From positions 124,001 to 188,000 of the forward strand of contig CAZAPG010000001.1 in the NCBI GenBank assembly GCA_964486935.1: 64,000 nt of DNA. Reading direction: 5' to 3'. Numbering within the stretch: the stretch's first letter is position 1; every line of letters starts with the position of its first letter. The notes under the pieces were generated by a model that was not told the origin of the DNA, did no database searches, and saw only the letters and a program-made list of their open reading frames with translations. The DNA is from CAZAPG01 sp964486935 (lineage in GTDB: Bacteria > Chloroflexota > Anaerolineae > 4572-78 > J111). The position numbers and the translations under genes were made by a program. Below, piece after piece: positions 36,115-43,826 of this stretch.

Positions 36115-38012
36115 AAACTGACCATATACCTGTCGTACCACAATTGAAATATGAGCAGCGTCCACAACTCTTTGCGGTAATCTCGCCGTTGGGCCAGGTG
36201 GTCATCTAACAGGCGTTTAACATAGCCGTAGTTGAAAAGCCCCTGTTGCTTAAGCCGCCTTTCCGAGAGCATATCCAGCGTTAGCTCGCGCAGGTCGCTG
36301 GTGAGCCAGTAGGCCACCGGCATATTGAACCCTTTTTTGGAACGCTGAATAATCTGTTTGGGTAAAATGCCCTGCATACTCTTTTTGAGCAGGTATTTGC
36401 CGGTGAGCCGGCGCAATTTTAGTTCCAGGGGCAGGGCCGTGGCAAAACGAACCACGTTGACGTTTAGAAATGGCACCCGCACCTCTAGCGAGGCGGCCAT
36501 GCTGGCCCGGTCTACCTTGGGTAAAATGTCCCCTTCCAGATACATTTTCATGTCAACGTAAAGAATCTGGTTGAGCGGCACTCTGGCGTCGCTGGCCTGG
36601 GCGTGGGCGTAAGCCTGGGCATAGGTGTCTCTTAAAATGGGTTTGAACCAATCTTGCAAGAGATTGGCTTTGCTCTCGTCCATAAAAGACCCCAACCAGC
36701 GATGGTGCCGCGCCTGCAAGGGAATGCCCCGGCCCGACAGGAAACGCCGTATTTTAAAATCCAGGCTGATATTGTCAAAAGAGGTCGGCATTCGCTCTAA
36801 TATTTTGGGGATGATGTTAGCCCGAATTGGCCAGGGAATGACCTTTTCGTAATATTCAATCAGCTTGTGGGCGGCCAGGGTGGGGTAGCCGGCAAAAAGC
36901 TCGTCGCCGCCATCGCCGCCCAGCACCACCTTGACTCGCTCTCTGGCAAATTTTGAGAGCAGGTAGGTGGGGATGAGCGAGGAATCGCCAAACGGCTCAT
37001 CCAGAAAATTCATAATTTCAGGGATGGCATTGACCGCCATCTGGCTGGTCAGCAGCAGTTCCTCGTGGCGAGTGCCCAAATGTTGGGCCGCCAGGCGGGC
37101 GTAGCCAGACTCATCAAAAGAGCTTTCCTGAAATTTTACAGAAAAGCTGTTGACCGTGCCGGGATAAGCCCTTACCATTGCCGCCGTAACCGCGCTGGAG
37201 TCGATGCCTCCGCTCAACAGCACGCCCACCGGCACGTCGCTGACCAGCTCTTGCTCAACGCTGGCCTGAAAGGTGTGCCGAAAATTATTGGCATAGTCGC
37301 GCCAGTTAACCGGCGAGTGGCTCTCGCTGCGGGCCATGCTAATGTACCAGTATGGCTCAAGGCGCAGGCCGTAGTGGTTATAGCGCATCAAATGGCCCGG
37401 CTCCAGGCGGCGAACCTGGCTTAAAATGGTTCTGGGGGTAGGGACGTACTCAAACGAGAGGTACTCATTGAGCGCGATTAAATCAATATCCCGTTCTACC
37501 TGGGGGTGGGCCAGCAACACCTTTAACTCGGAGCCAAAAACAAGTTGCCGGTGAGGCAACTCGGCGTAGTAAAGCGGTTTTACGCCCATTGGGTCGCGGG
37601 CCAGCATAACTTCCTGCCGGTCGCTATCCCAAATGGCAAAGGCAAAAATACCATTCAGATGGTGAACGCAATCCGGGCCAAATTCTTCATACAGGTGCAA
37701 AATTACTTCGGTATCGCTTTGGGTGCGGAATTGGTGTCCCTTTTTTTGCAAATAGGTGCGCAACTCGCGGTAGTTGTAAATTTCTCCATTAAAGACAATC
37801 CAACAAGTTTCGCTTTCATTGGCAATCGGTTGCTTGCCGCCGGCCAAATCAATAATGGACAGCCGGCACGACCCCAGCCCCACGCAGCCGTCGTTGTAAA
37901 TGCCCTCATCATCCGGCCCGCGATGTTTCATCCGGTGAATCATTTGCCACAGGCTATGGTCCTGGATGGGAGGCGCGTTGTTCAGATTAATAATCCCGCA
38001 AATGCCGCACAT
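36111..38012 (-). CDS. asnB: Asparagine synthetase (glutamine-hydrolysing), AsnB type
   Basis: 633 residues, the usual length. Cys2 is the glutaminase nucleophile (MCGICGI); RGPDDEG (31-37) and FNGEIYN (74-80) line the glutamine site. The synthetase domain has the ATP PP-loop SGGIDSS (267-273) and LGGDGGDELF. The standard reaction makes asparagine from aspartate, ATP and glutamine. In polysaccharide loci such paralogues may instead amidate other carboxylates, so the true acceptor here is uncertain. A GGGAAG ribosome site lies 3-4 bases before the ATG. It is followed directly, with an ATGA overlap, by a methyltransferase gene. Confidence 0.93.
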   Translation of the reverse strand: MCGICGIINLNNAPPIQDHSLWQMIHRMKHRGPDDEGIYNDGCVGLGSCRLSIIDLAGGKQPIANESETCWIVFNGEIYNYRELRTYLQKKGHQFRTQSDTEVILHLYEEFGPDCVHHLNGIFAFAIWDSDRQEVMLARDPMGVKPLYYAELPHRQLVFGSELKVLLAHPQVERDIDLIALNEYLSFEYVPTPRTILSQVRRLEPGHLMRYNHYGLRLEPYWYISMARSESHSPVNWRDYANNFRHTFQASVEQELVSDVPVGVLLSGGIDSSAVTAAMVRAYPGTVNSFSVKFQESSFDESGYARLAAQHLGTRHEELLLTSQMAVNAIPEIMNFLDEPFGDSSLIPTYLLSKFARERVKVVLGGDGGDELFAGYPTLAAHKLIEYYEKVIPWPIRANIIPKILERMPTSFDNISLDFKIRRFLSGRGIPLQARHHRWLGSFMDESKANLLQDWFKPILRDTYAQAYAHAQASDARVPLNQILYVDMKMYLEGDILPKVDRASMAASLEVRVPFLNVNVVRFATALPLELKLRRLTGKYLLKKSMQGILPKQIIQRSKKGFNMPVAYWLTSDLRELTLDMLSERRLKQQGLFNYGYVKRLLDDHLAQRRDYRKELWTLLIFQLWYDRYMVSL

Positions 38013-38029
38013 GGCTTCCCTGTTATCTG

Positions 38030-40327
38030 CTAATTTATCACTACCGGCGATTCCAACACCGCCGCGCCCACGTTAATCAACTCATCTGCGGCAAAGTAGT
38101 ACAGGCCCACCAGCAGCCTGTATTTTCCCGGCGGCCTGTTGTCTGGCAAAGGCAGGTCGTAATGAGTCAGCCTTACTTCTTTGCGCTCCAGCGTGGTAAA
38201 GCCCGGCTCCGGGGCCACATCCACCCCGGCGAGGCGCTGCTCGTTTTCGTCTAATAGCTGCACAAACACGGTATAATCATTGACAGCCTGGGGCCAGCCC
38301 TGCCAGGCCAAATCGACCCGTAGATGGTCGCCCTCAACCTGCTGGCGAATACCCGCCAGCTTGAGTTGCCCGGCCATCACCACCGACAACGGCTCGTAAT
38401 CCGCCGGAATATCCATTAAGCGCGTCTTGAGGCGGCCCAGCCTTTGGCCGTCAACGGTAAGGGTGTAGCTCTGGCGGGCCGTATCGGCGGGCAGGCTAAA
38501 GTGGTGCCGGCTGACCCGCACCCCCGGCGCTGTATCGGCAATCTCCGCTTTTGACCCCCACACGGTTTCCCCATCTTCCAAAGCCAGCGCCAGCGTCACC
38601 GGGCCGCGCCGGGCCGAGTCGAGCGGCCACAGCAGGTCAACGGTTAAGTTACCGCCGATGGGCGCGTAAATGGTATGCGGCCTGAAGGCAATTGGCAAAT
38701 TTGTGCCGGCGCGCTTTTCAACCGGCTGCATGGCCGGCCCCGGATAAAGCTGGGCGTATTCGATGCCGTTTAGCGTCACCCGGTGCAGCGGGGGATATTG
38801 TTGAAAATAGGCCAAAATTTCCGGCGCAGGCTCGCCGCTTTGGGTTTGTTTGATGTAAAAGGCCACATAATCCAGCTCTTCGGAAGTGGGCGAGGCAAGC
38901 TGCCCTGAATAAAATGGATGGAGCGTGGCTGTGTAGCGCGCCCCTACCCGGTCGGCCAGGGCAGTGGGTTGGCGACTCAGCCAGCGGCCTAACTCGTCCA
39001 GCCCCTCGCCCCAACCAACCCGCACGCAATGGGGCGCGGTGAGGCTGCCGCCCAGCAGCGGGTTGTAGTAGGTAAAATAATAAGGCGCATAGTTGAGGGT
39101 CAACCCCACGGCCAGCAAGCCTAACCCGGCTATGAGCAGCGCCGGTTTGACCTGTAGCGGCAGGCGCAGCCAGCCCCAGGCGGCTACAAACGCCAGCGCC
39201 GGAAAGGCCGGCAAAATATAGCGCGGGCTGCGCTTGACGCCCAGGGTCATCATCAGGCCGAACAGCAGGGCAAACAGCCCCAGCCAGAGCAACTCTGAAT
39301 TAAGGAGCCTGGGCCACGCTACCTCCCGGCGGCGCAGCGCCAGCCAGCCGCCAATGGCGGCCAGTATCAGGCCAATCATCAAAAAAGGGCTAACCTTAAA
39401 CGCGCCGTTGAGCAGGTAGTAAAAATAACCGGGGTCGGGAATGGACCAGTAAGGCTGCACGTCGGCGTCTTCCAGGCCGGCGGAGGTGAGAAAAGCCGTG
39501 CTGATGACAAACCAGCTTTGCCCCAGGGGGTCAACCCAGGCGGCGGGCCAGACTAATATAAACGTGAGCCAGGTAACAAGGCCCCAAACCAGCAAGGCCG
39601 CCAGCCACGGCTTGAGCCGGTTTTTGTTTTGGGCCAGATCCAACAGCGCCGCCAGCCCGGCAAACGGCAGCAAAATCAGGGCTGGCGCTTTGCTCAGAAT
39701 GGCCAGCCCGGTAAATAAGCCCGATAAGGCAAACCAGCCGTAGCGCCGGGCATTATGTCCGGTTGAGGTGAGTGACTGGCGGGCATGAAAAAAGGCCAGC
39801 AGCGAGGCTGCCACAAAAAAAGTTAGCGGCGCGTCGTGGCCGATGATGCGCGAAACGGCCAGCAGATGCGGCTCGGTGAGCAGCAGCAGCGCCCCCAGCA
39901 GCGCCACCGGGCGGCTCCACAGTTTTCGGGCCAGCCCGTACACTACCCCCACCATGGCGGCGGTAAACAGAGCCATTGCCCAGCGCAGGGCCAGCAGCAC
40001 CTCCAGGTCAATTTTGTTGCGCGAGAAGGCAACCAGCCATTCCATGAACGGGCGGTCGATGCCGGGCTGGTGCAGGTAGTAATGAATCGCCAGCCCCGCC
40101 GACCCCAGCCAGGTGGTTGTGACCGCCGGCGTGTACCACACCGACGTGGCGGGCAGGTCTGCCTGCAACAGGGCGTGTAAAAAAATGCCGGAGCGATAGA
40201 CCCAGTTATGCTCATCGGCGGTAACAAAGTGGTTTAAGTTGGCGGCCCGCAGCCACAAAGCCAGCCCAAACAGGGCCAGGGCTGCCAGCCAGTCTATGAG
40301 CAGGGCTTTCGATTGAGCTTGTCTCAT
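38030..40327 (-). CDS. GT39-type membrane glycosyltransferase with two C-terminal modules; start abuts a MITE-like element
   Basis: 765 residues, ATG at 40327. The GT-C body has Asp38-Glu39 (TADEHNW), the YTPAVTTTWLG loop, YYNPLLGG, GWGEGLDE and LNGIEYAQLYP, so it joins the 4844/7906/25084/27196 subfamily. Two tail modules follow: a degenerate one (about residues 550-650) and a clear one starting KLAGIRQQ (VDLAWQGW, YTVFVQLLDENEQ, RPPGKYRLLVGLY). There is no ribosome-binding site before the ATG, because the inserted repeat element at 40335-40446 and its direct repeat reach to the first base of the start codon. Confidence 0.85.
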   Translation of the reverse strand: MRQAQSKALLIDWLAALALFGLALWLRAANLNHFVTADEHNWVYRSGIFLHALLQADLPATSVWYTPAVTTTWLGSAGLAIHYYLHQPGIDRPFMEWLVAFSRNKIDLEVLLALRWAMALFTAAMVGVVYGLARKLWSRPVALLGALLLLTEPHLLAVSRIIGHDAPLTFFVAASLLAFFHARQSLTSTGHNARRYGWFALSGLFTGLAILSKAPALILLPFAGLAALLDLAQNKNRLKPWLAALLVWGLVTWLTFILVWPAAWVDPLGQSWFVISTAFLTSAGLEDADVQPYWSIPDPGYFYYLLNGAFKVSPFLMIGLILAAIGGWLALRRREVAWPRLLNSELLWLGLFALLFGLMMTLGVKRSPRYILPAFPALAFVAAWGWLRLPLQVKPALLIAGLGLLAVGLTLNYAPYYFTYYNPLLGGSLTAPHCVRVGWGEGLDELGRWLSRQPTALADRVGARYTATLHPFYSGQLASPTSEELDYVAFYIKQTQSGEPAPEILAYFQQYPPLHRVTLNGIEYAQLYPGPAMQPVEKRAGTNLPIAFRPHTIYAPIGGNLTVDLLWPLDSARRGPVTLALALEDGETVWGSKAEIADTAPGVRVSRHHFSLPADTARQSYTLTVDGQRLGRLKTRLMDIPADYEPLSVVMAGQLKLAGIRQQVEGDHLRVDLAWQGWPQAVNDYTVFVQLLDENEQRLAGVDVAPEPGFTTLERKEVRLTHYDLPLPDNRPPGKYRLLVGLYYFAADELINVGAAVLESPVVIN

Positions 40328-40334
40328 AAAAAAT

Positions 40335-40446
40335 GTATTTTCTCAAAAAGTAAGGGCCGGGTAATTCAAAGGGTAGATTGTTTGCGCTCAAACCATCAAT
40401 TTGAATTGCCCGGCTCCTCCCTTACCCCAAATTATTGAAATGTCAC
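40335..40446 (-). mobile_element. MITE-like inverted-repeat element, copy A, with 8-bp direct repeats
   Basis: 112 bp without coding capacity. Read on the minus strand it begins GTGACATTTCAATAATTTGG and ends TTTTTGAGAAAATAC. These ends match copy B at 43261-43339 at 26 of 32 and 22 of 25 positions (the right-end comparison includes two flanking bases). Between them lies a long hairpin (arms about 40350-40370 and 40400-40424), so the element may also act as a terminator before the 38030-40327 gene. It is flanked on the minus strand by ATTTTTTG (40447-40454) and ATTTTTTA (40327-40334), an 8-bp direct repeat with one mismatch, as expected of a target-site duplication. Confidence 0.72.
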
Positions 40447-40474
40447 CAAAAAATTTGGCGGAAATCCGGCCCGG

Positions 40475-42544
40475 TTAGGGGATTGTGATTGAGGTTAAGC
40501 GGATTGCATTTTCGCCGCTGGTATCATTGTACAGCGGATATCGCTCAAGCGTGTCTGGATCATATAACCCAAGGTAAAGCGTATATAGCCCGGAAGGTAA
40601 ATTTTGTGGGACAGATAGCGCCGTGCCGTCTCGCAGCCACCGATTTTGCAGATGCATCAGATTCCACTCGTCTCGTAAAGCAAGGATGTTATCATGGACA
40701 CCGAAGAGTTTGTGATCGGCCTGGGCTACGGTTTCGTTGGCCTGGTTGCGTAAATGGATGAACGCCTTAATATTTTTACCCGGAAAGGTGTTGATGGGTC
40801 GCCAAAATGTGGTTAGTGGGATACCCTGGCGGGTTTCTACCTGGCTAAAATCAGCGTGATACCCCTCTAAAACAATTGCGCCAAAATCTCCTCTAAGAGT
40901 TGCCGAAGGCGACTCGGCAACCGGATGAAGCCCTTCTCGGCTTTGAAAAACAAATATAGCATCGGCGCTTCGGACCAGATACATTTGGTTTAGAATTTGC
41001 TGCCTCATGATATCATCAAAGTGTCCATAAAACCGATCCATATCAACCACAAACCAGGTCCGTTGACCCGTAGACAGCACCTGATTGAGCATATTGGCGT
41101 CGGCTATGTAGCGACTGCCTATAAATGTGTCAACCCATTGACCATTTTTATAAGCAAGCTTGGGTGTATGCTGGTTTGCGTAAAAGTTGCAATGTTCCAG
41201 ATAGACGTAACAGGCGGCCGGGTGCCAGGTAATCGTCTGGTCGTTGGCTTGCCAATGCTCTTTAATAAAGGTGAAGGCCGCGCCATAGCCGCCGGTTGAG
41301 CTGGGGCTAATAATATTGAGGATGGTATTACCCCAATACGCCCACACGCTCACAAAAATAAGGCCCAAGGCGCCAACCTTTATTAGCCAATGGGGCTTTT
41401 GTTTTTTACTTTGCAGCTTCAGATATAAATTTTCTAAAGTTTGGCCCACGTTAATAAATCCATAAGCGGCCAGCAAAATCAAAAAAGGCATCGAAAGAAT
41501 ATATAAATACCGCCTGTCGTGCCAGGAGTCGTCTGCAAAAGTACTGATAATCAGAATAGTGAGCGGTATGATGGACGCCAGAAAAATAGCCGCAAAGTCC
41601 TGAAATTTAGCTCTGCGTTGAAAAAGTTGAAAACCCGCGTAAAAAAAAGCGATGATTGCAAAAATAACCAGAAAATGGTTTGCTTCTCGTTGAAAATAGG
41701 GAACGAATTTGGCAATATTTTGCCAATCGAGTGAAATGTTAAGATATCCCGATAAATAACCCAAACCCAAAAGTGTGCCGGCATTGTGGGACGGGCTTTC
41801 AATGGCCAGATTATTTCCTAAAAAACTTTGTGATAAAACCCAAAAAACCGGCCCCATTGCAGCTATGGCGATTAATGCCTCAAAAATTAAAGATTTTTTC
41901 CACAGCCAGCTTGAGTTAATGGCCGGAATAAACAGCGCCATTGCCAGAGCGGTTAAAACCATCGCCGCCAGCGCAAAAATAGTAACATAGTGTGACCAAA
42001 GCGAGCCAACGGCGCAGATAACAAACAGCAAGCGATATTTGCTGCCAGGGTTTTTAATAGCGCCCTGGTAGATAAAGTAGGCGGCCAGCATAATCATCAA
42101 ATAAGCCAGCGCATACATTCTGATTCGCCCATCCCACAAAATTGAGGTGCGCTCAAAAACAAAAGTCAGAGCGGCTATCAATCCGGCTACGTTTGAAAAA
42201 AATAACCTGCGGGCAATCATGTAGCTTACAGGAATGGTCAGCGTGCCAATTAACAATGAAGGCCAGCGGACAGCAGTTTCGCTAAAGCCCCCCATCATCA
42301 ACATTGAAGCAGCCGACAGGTAAGATAGTATCAGGCCGTGGTCGTCAAAAAAACCAGAAGGCAGAACGGGCGCGCCTTTTTGTAACGTCATCAAGGCAGA
42401 GAGCATACTAAAATATTCGTCTATGTAAAAAAGTCGCCCCAGTAAAAACTTAAGCCGCAAGGCGAAGCCCGCCCAAATAAGCGCTATAAGAATCCCTATC
42501 ACAAACCCTGGTGGTATTTTGGTAGTTGTTGTATTTGAAGGCAT
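40475..42544 (-). CDS. GT39-type membrane glycosyltransferase with one C-terminal module
   Basis: 689 residues, ATG start; the first gene of the leftward locus. The GT-C body has Asp42-Glu43 (YIDEYFSM), FFDDHGLILSYLS, RWPSLLIGTLTIPVSY and WDGRIRMYALAY, and it pairs with the 2393 protein at the far end of the locus. Base composition is visibly more AT-rich than the neighbouring glycosyltransferases. The tail module is present with an insertion (VLEGYHAD, FIHLRNQANET, AQADHKLFG, PSGLYTLYLGLYD, YNDTSGENA). Its role is presumably outer-face transfer of a lipid-linked sugar. Confidence 0.84.
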   Translation of the reverse strand: MPSNTTTTKIPPGFVIGILIALIWAGFALRLKFLLGRLFYIDEYFSMLSALMTLQKGAPVLPSGFFDDHGLILSYLSAASMLMMGGFSETAVRWPSLLIGTLTIPVSYMIARRLFFSNVAGLIAALTFVFERTSILWDGRIRMYALAYLMIMLAAYFIYQGAIKNPGSKYRLLFVICAVGSLWSHYVTIFALAAMVLTALAMALFIPAINSSWLWKKSLIFEALIAIAAMGPVFWVLSQSFLGNNLAIESPSHNAGTLLGLGYLSGYLNISLDWQNIAKFVPYFQREANHFLVIFAIIAFFYAGFQLFQRRAKFQDFAAIFLASIIPLTILIISTFADDSWHDRRYLYILSMPFLILLAAYGFINVGQTLENLYLKLQSKKQKPHWLIKVGALGLIFVSVWAYWGNTILNIISPSSTGGYGAAFTFIKEHWQANDQTITWHPAACYVYLEHCNFYANQHTPKLAYKNGQWVDTFIGSRYIADANMLNQVLSTGQRTWFVVDMDRFYGHFDDIMRQQILNQMYLVRSADAIFVFQSREGLHPVAESPSATLRGDFGAIVLEGYHADFSQVETRQGIPLTTFWRPINTFPGKNIKAFIHLRNQANETVAQADHKLFGVHDNILALRDEWNLMHLQNRWLRDGTALSVPQNLPSGLYTLYLGLYDPDTLERYPLYNDTSGENAIRLTSITIP

Positions 42545-42764
42545 AAAAATGCTCCATTAAGTTTTGCCGGTATTGGGCGCTGTTGGGGCCAGATAACTTT
42601 AAGCACAGCTATTTTGCTCTGAGACTATCAAATCCAACGGCCTCGCTCCAGCCAGGCCCCAACGACCAAATCGTCTCCCGCTTCCACATGATAAAAGAGG
42701 CATTTTAAATCTGTTGAAGGGGATAGGCAAACCGGCCGGCGTTGATTAAAAATTACCGGCCTCT
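42545..42764. other. Divergent intergenic region with a 9-bp inverted repeat
   Basis: About 300 bp separate the divergent genes at 42544 and 42842. GTTGGGGCC (42582-42590) and GGCCCCAAC (42655-42663) form perfect inverted arms. The leftward promoter of the glycosylation locus must lie here, but I could not pick one out. No open reading frame is convincing. Confidence 0.4.
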
Positions 42765-42793
42765 TTGTTCTATTCACTGGCTGATGCTATAAT
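42765..42793 (+). promoter_or_regulatory. Sigma-70-type promoter of the STAS gene
   Basis: TTGTTC (42765-42770), a 17-bp spacer and TATAAT (42788-42793) with an extended TGC before the -10 box. The start codon lies 49 bp downstream. Confidence 0.75.
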
Positions 42794-42841
42794 TTGACGC
42801 TTGGTGTCCTTAAATGCCCAAACTACAAGGAGGCTACATTT

Positions 42842-43180
42842 ATGGAAGTGCAAACCAAACAATTGCGTCGCTGTGACCTGGTTATTGCCACCGGCAGAAT
42901 TGATAGCGCCTCGGTAAATACGCTGGCCGAAGCTTTTGAGTCGATAAAAAATGCCGGTCGCTATAAAATTGTGCTAAATTTAAGAGATGTTACCTACATC
43001 TCCAGCGCCGGTTTGGGTGAGTTAATCGACACCCAAAATGTTTGCAAACAACCTCACCATCGTGGCGAGTTAGTGCTGGCCGAAGCGCCACAGCGCATTA
43101 AAGACGCCCTGGAATTGGCCGGTTTGAGCGCGCTCTTTAAAGTGTTTGACACCGAAACCGAAGCCGTGGGCAGTTTTTAA
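42842..43180 (+). CDS. STAS-domain anti-sigma factor antagonist (SpoIIAA/RsbV-like)
   Basis: 112 residues, a complete single STAS domain. The ATG at 42842 has a strong AAGGAGG site 8 bases upstream. The segment VTYISSAGLGEL carries the conserved serine that, in SpoIIAA and RsbV, is phosphorylated by the partner anti-sigma kinase. Unphosphorylated antagonist binds that kinase and frees the sigma factor. It has its own promoter and a strong terminator (43205-43244), so it is monocistronic. The likely partner is the HATPase gene at 43407, though a second pair lies at 53969-54836. Confidence 0.9.
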   Translation: MEVQTKQLRRCDLVIATGRIDSASVNTLAEAFESIKNAGRYKIVLNLRDVTYISSAGLGELIDTQNVCKQPHHRGELVLAEAPQRIKDALELAGLSALFKVFDTETEAVGSF

Positions 43181-43204
43181 GTTAGATTTCTGGCAAGGGC
43201 CACA

Positions 43205-43244
43205 GTCGTCATCACACGCTTGGGTTTGTGAAGGCGACTTTTTT
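43205..43244 (+). terminator. Intrinsic terminator after the STAS gene
   Basis: A 12-bp stem with one mismatch (GTCGTCATCACA at 43205-43216, TGTGAAGGCGAC at 43227-43238) is followed by six T. Confidence 0.82.
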
Positions 43245-43260
43245 GTGTGTCTGTTGAAAA

Positions 43261-43339
43261 GTAACTTCTTAATAATTTGGGGTAAAGTAGGACAAACTTA
43301 AGTTTGTCCCACAAACACCCCTACTTTTTGAGAAGATAC
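43261..43339 (+). mobile_element. MITE-like inverted-repeat element, copy B, with perfect 8-bp direct repeats
   Basis: 79 bp. The ends are GTAACTTCTTAATAA and, on the opposite strand, GTATCTTCTCAAAAA (12 of 15 identical). The centre is a perfect 20-bp palindrome, GGACAAACTTAAGTTTGTCC (43290-43309). GTTGAAAA lies directly before (43253-43260) and directly after (43340-43347), an exact 8-bp direct repeat. The ends match copy A at 40335-40446, but the centre is unrelated. It sits between the STAS gene terminator and the anti-sigma kinase gene. Confidence 0.78.
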
Positions 43340-43396
43340 GTTGAAAAATAAAATTTGTAACCAGAATTTACCCTGCAATTATGGGTAAACTTTCCA

Positions 43397-43402
43397 TATA
43401 AT
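43397..43402 (+). promoter_or_regulatory. Candidate -10 box of a near-leaderless promoter
   Basis: TATAAT ends only 4 bp before the ATG at 43407. The -35 region 17 bp upstream (TGCAAT) is poor. No ribosome-binding site is visible, which would fit a leaderless transcript. Confidence 0.4.
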
Positions 43403-43406
43403 TTTG

Positions 43407-43826
43407 ATGACGACAACCTTCAAGCTAATTGTGTCGGGTAATTTTAATAATCTGGCCAGAATTGCCGATTTTATTGACCAGGCTGCCGCCCAAACCGGCC
43501 TGAATGATAAAGCCGGATACGCCATTAAAATGGCCGTTGACGAAGCCTGCACCAATATTATCGAGCACGCTTACGGCGGTGAAGGTCGGGGAGAAATTGA
43601 GTTAACCTGCCGTATTAAAGAAAATGGGCTGCAGGTAATTATTACCGACCAGGGCCTGCCGTTTGACCCCAACCAGGTAACGTTGCTCGACCCGCAAACC
43701 CCCCTCAACCAGCGACGGCGGCGCGGCATGGGGATGTTTTTTATTTATAATCTGGTTGACGAGGTAGATTACAAATTCAACACCCCTCGCGGAAACCAGT
43801 TGACCTTATTCAAAAAGCGAGGATGA
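43407..43826 (+). CDS. Anti-sigma factor / serine kinase of the SpoIIAB-RsbW type (HATPase)
   Basis: 139 residues, ATG at 43407 (a TTG directly precedes it in frame). The GHKL ATPase motifs are visible: the N box DEACTNIIEHAY, the G1 box TDQGLPFD and the G2 box RRGMGMFFI. Family members bind and inhibit a sigma factor and phosphorylate a STAS antagonist, switching between the two. The STAS gene at 42842 is the obvious partner, although it is separated by a terminator and a MITE-like insertion. The stop overlaps the metallophosphoesterase start (ATGA), so the two are co-translated. Confidence 0.9.
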   Translation: MTTTFKLIVSGNFNNLARIADFIDQAAAQTGLNDKAGYAIKMAVDEACTNIIEHAYGGEGRGEIELTCRIKENGLQVIITDQGLPFDPNQVTLLDPQTPLNQRRRRGMGMFFIYNLVDEVDYKFNTPRGNQLTLFKKRG

